From: Myxococcales bacterium
GTDB taxonomy: Bacteria > Myxococcota_A > UBA9042 > JABWCM01
Assembly (NCBI GenBank): GCA_013360285.1
Contig: JABWCM010000009.1
Span: forward strand, 1 to 62,597
DNA: 62,597 nucleotides
Direction: 5' to 3'
A program made the translations under genes and the position numbers. How positions within the stretch are numbered: position 1 is the first letter of the stretch; each line of letters starts with the position of its first letter. Below, piece after piece: positions 56,609-62,597 of the stretch. The notes under the pieces are model-generated. The model worked only from the letters and a program-made list of their open reading frames with translations, was not told the origin of the DNA and did no database searches.

Positions 56609-58393
56609 ATGAATCAACAAAACGACGTAGCCCCAACCCCGCCCGAGCCCAAAGAGGTCCCCACTGTCGCCACCTGGGCACCGGCATGGGCCAAAACTTT
56701 GACCGAGTTATATTACTCACGCACCACGTCTGTGTTTGTATTGTCCGGCAACGTGTTTGATCTGCTGTGTACCACCGACACCACACCTCGAAGATATGGC
56801 GCGTTAACCGATTTTCTGGCGTCCCAGTTGTTTGGCCGCTGGGACCTGGTGCTGCAATACGATCTGTCCCGCGGATTGGCACCGATGGCCGGGCCCAACG
56901 CCGCGAGACTTTCGCAAATGGTTACGACCGCCCACAAACGGTTAGGCGACCTCGCGGCGTTGGGAAAGGACCCGGCGCAAGTTTTTGGCGCACTCGACCG
57001 GTTTTTTCTAAAAAACATCATGGCCAAACCAGCAGACCGCCTGGATGTGGCCTTGTTATTGCCCCATGCCGCAACCCTTTTGCCCCGGGATGAACGGTTT
57101 GTTTCCGGCGGAGCGGCGAACTTGGTCACCCTACTCCACTGGGCGACCAGCCCTTATTTCAAAAACGTCAATCATGCAGTCGTACTGATTGAAAGCCGGG
57201 CTGCCGACTTGTCTGACCGATTGACCACCAACCCCCACGTCGCCTCATTGACCGTCGATTTACCCGACGAGCCGGCGCGTACGGCTTATGTAACCGAGTT
57301 GTTCAACGATCCGGAAAAAAAACAATCCAGTGAATTTTCTGCGGAGCAAATCGGGGTCTTAAGCGCCGGGATGGCCTTGTCGGACCTACAGGTATTGATT
57401 CAGTCGAGCCGCCACAACGGCCGCAAATTGGACCGTCAGCAATTCAGCATTCTGAAAAAACGCCTTATCGAACGGCAAGCAGGCGGCTTATTGGAATTTA
57501 TCGAACCCCGATGGACGCTCGATACCGTGGTGGGCCACGACGCCGCCAAACAACGGCTTTTGGATGACGCCGCCCTGTTGCACAAAGGGGCGCTCGACAC
57601 GGTACCCATGGGTTACCTGGTATGTGGACCGGTCGGAACAGGCAAAAGTTTTTTGGCACAATGCGCCGCCGGATCGTTGGGTGTTCCCTGCGTTATGTTA
57701 AAAAACTTCCGGTCTAAATACGTCGGCGAGACCGAAGGGAACCTCGAAAAAGTGTTGTCCGTCCTCCGCGGCATGGGACCGGTTGTAGTCGTGGTAGACG
57801 AAGCCGACGCAATGGTGGGTGACCGGGATCAGGGAGGGGATTCGGGGGTTTCAAGCCGCGTATTCGGAATGATCGCCTCGCAGATGGGCGATACGCGATA
57901 TCGAGGGCGTATCCTGTGGATTTTGTTGACAGCACGCCCGGATCTGCTGCCTATTGACATCAAACGCCAGGGCCGCGCCGAAGTGCATATTCCGTTGTTT
58001 TATCCCCACGAAGAAGCCGAATTACGTCATTTTTTTGTGGTATTGGCCAAAAAAATCGGTGCAAAACTTTCTGAAGACGATATTCCCCCAATTCCCTATG
58101 TCGGCGAATTATCCGGCGCCGATGTGGAAAGTTTGGTGGCCATCGCCCACCGAAAATCCCTGTTGGCCGGCGAAAACCACATCACAAAACCGATTCTGGA
58201 AACCGTTTTTGCCAACTTTCTGCCGTCAACCGAAGGACTGGAAAAAGAACTTCAGGTGGTTGCCGCCCTGATCGAATGTACCGACCGGGCGTTTTTGCCC
58301 GAACCCATGATTCAGAAAATCGACGAGTTGGGAGGCCGCCAACGGCTGGATGAGCGGCTGAACACCCTCAAACGAATGTTAAAAGGAGCCTGA
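56609..58393 (+). CDS. AAA+ ATPase with N-terminal degenerate half
   Basis: 594 residues. The C-terminal half holds a full AAA+ module: Walker A CGPVGTGKSF (~339-348), FRSKYVGETEGNLEKV pore/second region, Walker B VVVVDEADAMVGDRD (~393-407), sensor ILLTARPDLLPIDIKRQGR. The N-terminal ~290 residues look like an AAA-like core lacking a Walker A motif (VFVLSGNVFDLLC, VNHAVVLIESRAADLSDRLT, VDLPDEPARTAYVTELF), suggesting a tandem protein with an inactive first half. It may remodel the membrane complex of its neighbours. It is followed after one base by the small gene. Confidence 0.88.
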   Translation: MNQQNDVAPTPPEPKEVPTVATWAPAWAKTLTELYYSRTTSVFVLSGNVFDLLCTTDTTPRRYGALTDFLASQLFGRWDLVLQYDLSRGLAPMAGPNAARLSQMVTTAHKRLGDLAALGKDPAQVFGALDRFFLKNIMAKPADRLDVALLLPHAATLLPRDERFVSGGAANLVTLLHWATSPYFKNVNHAVVLIESRAADLSDRLTTNPHVASLTVDLPDEPARTAYVTELFNDPEKKQSSEFSAEQIGVLSAGMALSDLQVLIQSSRHNGRKLDRQQFSILKKRLIERQAGGLLEFIEPRWTLDTVVGHDAAKQRLLDDAALLHKGALDTVPMGYLVCGPVGTGKSFLAQCAAGSLGVPCVMLKNFRSKYVGETEGNLEKVLSVLRGMGPVVVVVDEADAMVGDRDQGGDSGVSSRVFGMIASQMGDTRYRGRILWILLTARPDLLPIDIKRQGRAEVHIPLFYPHEEAELRHFFVVLAKKIGAKLSEDDIPPIPYVGELSGADVESLVAIAHRKSLLAGENHITKPILETVFANFLPSTEGLEKELQVVAALIECTDRAFLPEPMIQKIDELGGRQRLDERLNTLKRMLKGA

Positions 58394-58394
58394 T

Positions 58395-58673
58395 ATGGCA
58401 CGTACAAGCTGGTTAGATGAAAATGCGACTTTTCAACCTCTCGACGACCAAGTGCATCAATTGGAACATTTTGTAGCCGCACTTGCCGACGGTATTGTGG
58501 AACCCCATGAGCTTGCGGAACAACATGAACGGGTTCGTGCGGCCATGGCGACATTGGAACCTAAATTAACCGACGAACTTCATACAGAACTGACCCGGCT
58601 GCTCGCGGAACTCACCGCATATAACATCATGAATACATTGCATGAGTTGTGGGCAGCACGGTCCCCAAAGTAG
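58395..58673 (+). CDS. Small acidic helical protein
   Basis: 92 residues, starting one base after the AAA+ ATPase stop with AAAGGAGCC as ribosome binding site. It is acidic and almost entirely helical (HQLEHFVAALADGIVEPHEL, TDELHTELTRLLAELTAYN). No family is recognised. Given its place between ATPase and zincin-like genes, it may be an adaptor of the ATPase. Confidence 0.7.
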   Translation: MARTSWLDENATFQPLDDQVHQLEHFVAALADGIVEPHELAEQHERVRAAMATLEPKLTDELHTELTRLLAELTAYNIMNTLHELWAARSPK

Positions 58674-58683
58674 TCCCAGCACC

Positions 58684-59229
58684 ATGAAACATCCTGAATT
58701 GACCGACGTTTTTGTGGCCGCTTTTGACCGGCTGGAGCCATATATCGAAAAAAAATATGGCATCCCCGTGCGGATCCGCGACGTTCCCAATCCGTTTACC
58801 GGCGACCTGGACGGAGCAGAAATCCACGTTGATTACGATGTCGACCCCGAAACAGCTTTGTTTATCATCGCCCATCTGTTTGGCCACACCGTCCAATGGA
58901 ATCTGTCGTCGCGTGCCCGCACGTTGGGGTTGACTCCGGTGACCCCACCTGTGGCCGAAGAGGTTCTAAAGGAGCTGTTGCAATACGAACACGAGGCAGC
59001 TCAATACAGTATTACCTTGTTCCACGAAGCGGGCGTATGGGAATTGGACCGGTGGCTTACGGATTTTTCGGCGTGTGATCTCGCTTATTTAAGTCACTTT
59101 TATCGAACGGGGGAAAAACGTGAGTTTTTTTCCTTCTGGACAGCCGGCACGCCGCTGTTGACCCCATTGCCGATTCCGTTGTTTTTTCCCGAAAAGTGGC
59201 TTAGCCGCTGGGATGGTGTGGTTATTTAA
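58684..59229 (+). CDS. Zincin-like protein lacking the catalytic Glu
   Basis: 181 residues from ATG 58684. The core motif reads IIAHLFGHTVQWN: two His at 64 and 68 spaced as in HExxH but with Leu in place of the catalytic Glu. A helix with YEHEAAQYSI follows ~35 residues later, at the position where IrrE/ImmA-like zincins have ExxA-type third ligands. It may bind a metal or peptide without proteolysis. No signal peptide is seen. It ends the PspA/ABC/AAA+ row. Confidence 0.7.
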   Translation: MKHPELTDVFVAAFDRLEPYIEKKYGIPVRIRDVPNPFTGDLDGAEIHVDYDVDPETALFIIAHLFGHTVQWNLSSRARTLGLTPVTPPVAEEVLKELLQYEHEAAQYSITLFHEAGVWELDRWLTDFSACDLAYLSHFYRTGEKREFFSFWTAGTPLLTPLPIPLFFPEKWLSRWDGVVI

Positions 59230-59245
59230 CGGCGTTAAGATCAAA

Positions 59246-59407
59246 GAGTTTGTGAAAAAATAGCTGCGCGCTCTGGTTCCGGCGACTTTTGGCCGACTTG
59301 GCTCCGAAAAACCCTGCGCCATATTCCCGATATGACTCGGTTTTTTCAAAACCAATTCGGCGCAAAATTCGCGGCCCCAAAACGCGCCCATATTTTTTCA
59401 CAAACTC
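59246..59407. repeat. Palindromic repeat, family A (copy 5)
   Basis: Terminal inverted repeats GAGTTTGTGAAAAAATAGCTG and TTTTTTCACAAACTC; centre CATATTCCCGATATGACTCGG flanked by GAAAAACCCTG and GTTTTTTC. This and the 61.4 kb copy flank the CotH gene on both sides. Confidence 0.9.
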
Positions 59408-61349
59408 AAAGCGGTACCCAAAATCCCGCGCTGAGTTTTGCCGTAATTTTATCCCCTTTGTTGGTGCCGGCTTCGGTGATTTCCAAAACCCCGTCGGCAA
59501 CAAATCCCATGGAAATCGGCTGATCATAAGGCGGCGGCCACCGATGGCGATGCGCTTGCAACGAGTTCCAATCAAACGGAATACTGCTGTTTGGAACCAA
59601 CAACGCCGGTTTTGTAAACAACGTGATGGTTTCCAAATCCCCGTTCGGCAACAGCCCCCCTACCCCAATCACAGCGGTAAATCCACCCTGGGCGGCCAGC
59701 TCCCAACCGGCCACGGCCCCGACTTGGGTGTAAGTCGACGGCTCACCTTGATGGACATACTCGAGCACTTCCCCACTGCCGCCTTCCCAAAACCCGCTTG
59801 TCCCCTTGGTTCCCCAGGTGGTTGTGAAATTCATTTCGACTTGGCCGGCATCCGCCCAACAAATAGACCCTCGCAGAGGTTTCGTCCACGGGAGGGGCAC
59901 CGGATTGAGTTCTGCTAAGATAGCCTGCCGTTTTGTTTGGATAAACTCGATTATCCGACCTTTGTCGGCAGTCGCCGGGGCCACATCTTTTTCCGGCAAA
60001 TGCGGAAGAATAGCCGAAGCCCAGGTCTCAACGGTCTGAATCAACTCGTCTTCATGAAACACGGTATCCAGCAGTTCCAGCAGCCGTGTAACATAAGCAG
60101 CACGTCCACCGGGTGATTGATACAACAAAAACGGCAAAATTCCCGTGGCCATCACGCTCGCCGGCGGCGGTTCCCCGGGGTTTATCTGCGTTGGCGCCAT
60201 AAACGTCGAATCCGCCCCCCAAGGCATCAACGTAAACAACTCGGTTTGTGGATCGTGATACAGAAAAAAGTTGTTGGTGTTTCCGGCATACCCGTCCCAG
60301 TGGTGGGTCAAGACTTCCAGAGCCCAGAAAGCATAAAACCGCTCGACATCAAAATGATCAGCCAAGATCGATTCGATCTGACTGGGATCGGCTTTTAACG
60401 CATTCATCACGTTGTTTATATCGGAAAAATCCGCCGCTTTTTCGTTGGTCTTTTTTTCAAAACTCCCAATAAATTCCGGTCGGAAATCGCTGAGCGTACC
60501 TTCGTAGAGATTCCCTTCATCGTCGGGAAAATAATTTCGCAAAAACGGCTTTTTGACGGCTTCTACGTGGACATATACCCCTAGATAGTTTCCGTTGACG
60601 GTCACCCGAGCAAATCCACACCGAGGTGCTGGATACCCTGCATCGGAAAAAATCCGATAAGCCAAACAAGTAGACAAATGGGATGGATCTTGCCGAACCC
60701 CGTTTAACGTAAGTCTATCGAGCCCATAAAGCCGTTGATCGGGTATTACCGTATCCAGCTTGACCAACAACGATGGTTTGCTGGTGCTCATCGACCCCAG
60801 AAACCCCTTTCGCCGTACGGTCCCCTCCATCCACGGAAGTCCGTTGACCGACACTTTGGCAAAAAACTCGGTGAACATATCCTCGGGCGGATGATCGAGG
60901 CAATCTGCCCCCAAGATGATGTCCATAAACGTCCGCTTCTGAGCCACCAACGTGTCCCAATCAGCCGGCGCCAACTCCACCTTGACATCGATTGGATTGT
61001 CTTTGACAAACAAGATATCGGAAACATCGCCTTTCGGGATCAAAAAACCCCAGGGTCCTGTTTCCGGAACTGTGGCGATATCTGAGGCAGCCGCAACATC
61101 CTGGGGGTCGGTTTCCGTCACATCGACGACATCTACCGCCACCACATCGAACACGTCGGCCGCGTTGGTGGCATCTAGGCGACTATCCCGATATGAATCG
61201 ACTTTGTCGAAGACAAACGAATCGTCGGATAAGGTATCGACATCAAACGGAAGCAACTCCGCCGGATTGAAGTCGGCATCGGATTGTGATGAAGAAGTCG
61301 TGGAGGGATCCCCGCAGGACATCCCCCCCCACACCCATATCCAAATCAA
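59406..61349 (-). CDS. CotH kinase-family lipoprotein
   Basis: The open frame continues upstream into the A-family repeat. I place the start at TTG 61349, before IWIWVWGG and a GMSC site. This start is uncertain, as no clear ribosome binding site is found. About 647 residues: an acidic linker (~20-120), then a CotH domain with LDRLTLNGVRQDPSHLS, LGVYVHVEAVKKPF, HWDGYAGNTNNFFLY and MPWGADSTF motifs. CotH proteins are atypical secretory kinases. A C-terminal ~150-residue beta-rich domain follows. The stop reaches the right end of the downstream repeat copy. Confidence 0.85.
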   Translation of the reverse strand: MIWIWVWGGMSCGDPSTTSSSQSDADFNPAELLPFDVDTLSDDSFVFDKVDSYRDSRLDATNAADVFDVVAVDVVDVTETDPQDVAAASDIATVPETGPWGFLIPKGDVSDILFVKDNPIDVKVELAPADWDTLVAQKRTFMDIILGADCLDHPPEDMFTEFFAKVSVNGLPWMEGTVRRKGFLGSMSTSKPSLLVKLDTVIPDQRLYGLDRLTLNGVRQDPSHLSTCLAYRIFSDAGYPAPRCGFARVTVNGNYLGVYVHVEAVKKPFLRNYFPDDEGNLYEGTLSDFRPEFIGSFEKKTNEKAADFSDINNVMNALKADPSQIESILADHFDVERFYAFWALEVLTHHWDGYAGNTNNFFLYHDPQTELFTLMPWGADSTFMAPTQINPGEPPPASVMATGILPFLLYQSPGGRAAYVTRLLELLDTVFHEDELIQTVETWASAILPHLPEKDVAPATADKGRIIEFIQTKRQAILAELNPVPLPWTKPLRGSICWADAGQVEMNFTTTWGTKGTSGFWEGGSGEVLEYVHQGEPSTYTQVGAVAGWELAAQGGFTAVIGVGGLLPNGDLETITLFTKPALLVPNSSIPFDWNSLQAHRHRWPPPYDQPISMGFVADGVLEITEAGTNKGDKITAKLSAGFWVPL

Positions 61350-61374
61350 ACCAAACCGTTGTATCCAGCTCTGA

Positions 61375-61536
61375 GAGCTTGTGAAAAAATAGCTGCGCAG
61401 GCTTTGGGCGGTGGCTTTTGGCCGCCTTGGTTCCGAAAAACCCTGCGCAATATTCCCGATATTAGTCGGGTTTTTCGAGTCCAATTCGGCGCAAAATCCA
61501 CGCCCAAAACCTGCGCCCATATTTTTTCACAAACTC
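61375..61536. repeat. Palindromic repeat, family A (copy 6)
   Basis: Left end GAGCTTGTGAAAAAATAGCTG, centre CAATATTCCCGATATTAGTCGG, right end TTTTTTCACAAACTC. It sits just upstream of the CotH gene and generates a false N-terminal extension for it. Confidence 0.88.
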
Positions 61537-61577
61537 TCTCTGAACTAACCCGCAGTTTAGTTATAACGATGTGGGGG

Positions 61578-62363
61578 TTAATCCAAAGTTACAGGATTGA
61601 GACCCGTGGTCAAGTTGGACGCTGGGTCCTGGGCCAATGCTTGCCGCACTTCTTCGGCTTTTTGTGGTTGCGATTTGGTTACTTCGTGGAGCACGAAATC
61701 GTCGACGGTATATACATTTGACGAAAATCCCAGAAATCCCTGAACAACATGGCGATAAGCGCTGTAGATTTGGGCCGTGTGCTCCCGTGTTTCCAGCAAT
61801 GCAGCATAAAGGGGAACGTCATCCAATGCTTCGTTGCTCAGGTGGGTCAATGCCTCCTCTAACTCGTCGATTCCTTCCTTAAACATCTGGAGCGATGTTT
61901 TGTCGGCAATAAATGAGCTTGCCATCAACGTTTCGAACACCGACCGCATCCGCAAAAGCAGGTTGCCGCGTCCCAATCCGCGGAGTACCGACGGCGCCAT
62001 CCCGAATTGGCTCGCCACAAAATGGGTTCTTTTTTCCAGTTCGCCTTTGGGCAAGTTTTCTTTGTCTTTTTGCCGCCGGGGAATCAATAGAAACTCAATG
62101 ATTTCGCCAAGCACTTTGTGTTCGTCGATACAAGTGAGCACGGCGGCGTCGGCTCGGGCTATCGCGGCCGCGTTTTCTCCTTTGTCGAGCACAACCGCTT
62201 TGATCGCCTGGGCATGCGTTTTTCCCGTTGTCGATACCCTGTCTCTGGCCACCGCCAACGCCTGCTGAAAAGTCGAATCCTCGGTGACCAGGGTGGGGTT
62301 GGCCGTGGCGGTCGTAATGGCGTCCACCCGAATCTGCAACAGATGATCTAGTTTTGTTGTCAT
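61578..62363 (-). CDS. Helical protein of unknown function, 261 residues
   Basis: ATG 62363 is preceded by AAGGAGATTTCG and is preferred to the longer frame. No signal peptide or membrane segment is visible. The product is mostly helical (TFQQALAVARDRVSTTGKTHA, LLLRMRSVFETLMASSFIAD, ALLETREHTAQIYSAYRHV). No known family is recognised. It stands between two A-family repeats on the minus strand. Confidence 0.65.
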   Translation of the reverse strand: MTTKLDHLLQIRVDAITTATANPTLVTEDSTFQQALAVARDRVSTTGKTHAQAIKAVVLDKGENAAAIARADAAVLTCIDEHKVLGEIIEFLLIPRRQKDKENLPKGELEKRTHFVASQFGMAPSVLRGLGRGNLLLRMRSVFETLMASSFIADKTSLQMFKEGIDELEEALTHLSNEALDDVPLYAALLETREHTAQIYSAYRHVVQGFLGFSSNVYTVDDFVLHEVTKSQPQKAEEVRQALAQDPASNLTTGLNPVTLD

Positions 62364-62481
62364 CGAAATCTCCTTGGATGGTGTGGAAGTGTCTTTTTTG
62401 GGAAAACCGATTACCCAAATTCTCCTTGCCCCACATTTCCAAAAAATGCAAGGGTTAACCGAGCCATTGAACACGCTCGCT

Positions 62482-62597
62482 GAGTTTGTGAAAAAATATG
62501 GGCGCGGACTGTGGGCGTGGATTTGGCGGCGAATCGGCTAGGAAAAAGTCGAGTAATATCGGGAATATTGCGCAGACTTTTTGCTGGCCGAGGCGCC
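62482..62597. repeat. Palindromic repeat, family A (copy 7, cut by window end)
   Basis: Left end GAGTTTGTGAAAAAATATGG, then GGAAAAAGTCGAGTAATATC and GGGAATATTGCGCAGAC. It runs in the opposite orientation to copies 5 and 6 and is interrupted by the end of the window. Confidence 0.75.

Overview
The window reads as a mid-GC chromosome segment from a Gram-negative, formerly deltaproteobacterial lineage; Myxococcota or Bradymonadota would fit. This is inference from content: many lipobox proteins with Asp/Ser-rich linkers and cysteine-rich repeats, outer-membrane barrels, a CHAT protease beside an ECF-type sigma factor, CotH-type and OmpA proteins, PspA, and a leucine-degradation cluster. There is no rRNA, CRISPR array, transposase or phage gene. 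Genes are ordinary in coding style and often translationally coupled (ATGA/GTGA overlaps), but intergenic spaces are unusually rich in palindromic repeat elements.

Layout. 1-3 kb: 5'-truncated DUF4476-like protein, a membrane protein, a cysteine-repeat lipoprotein, tRNA-Ala(GGC). 3-10 kb: queG, a TPR-like lipoprotein, an RNase Z-like hydrolase, GtrA-like protein, a two-gene ABC exporter, a P-loop kinase-like protein. 10-16 kb: a beta-propeller protein, FmdB-type zinc ribbon, a flippase and an aKG-HExxH-type peptide beta-hydroxylase. 15.8-17.6 kb: a two-gene lipoprotein operon whose second gene is a peroxiredoxin with an in-frame UGA exactly at the peroxidatic cysteine, followed by a SECIS-like hairpin; I annotate it as one selenoprotein gene. 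18-24.6 kb: small unknown protein, FadL-type porin, mutS, sppA. 24.6-25.2 kb: an apparent structured noncoding RNA with its own extended -10 promoter and strong terminator. 25.3-29.9 kb: a coupled lipoprotein / sigma factor / unknown / CHAT-DUF4384 operon. 30-38 kb: lipoproteins, an MCAD-like acyl-CoA dehydrogenase, a TlpA-like/beta-barrel pair and a second thioredoxin-like lipoprotein, with several repeat elements. 38-41 kb: LysM-murein endopeptidase and a secreted phosphatase. 40.9-46.5 kb: leucine (3-methylcrotonyl-CoA) catabolic operon with the MCC alpha subunit split into separate biotin carboxylase and biotin carrier genes. 46.7-50.9 kb: a 1396-residue lipoprotein. 51.1-59.2 kb: an eight-gene set of PspA, an ABC importer whose binding protein is fused to OmpA, a coiled-coil membrane protein, an AAA+ ATPase, a small protein and a zincin-like protein lacking the catalytic Glu. 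59.4-62.4 kb: CotH-type lipoprotein and an unknown helical protein.

The most interesting points are the envelope selenoperoxiredoxin, the unassigned structured RNA with GTGAC sites upstream, the PspA/ABC-OmpA/AAA+ cluster, the CHAT-sigma operon, and two families of palindromic repeats (here called A and B) which occur fused end to end at two loci.
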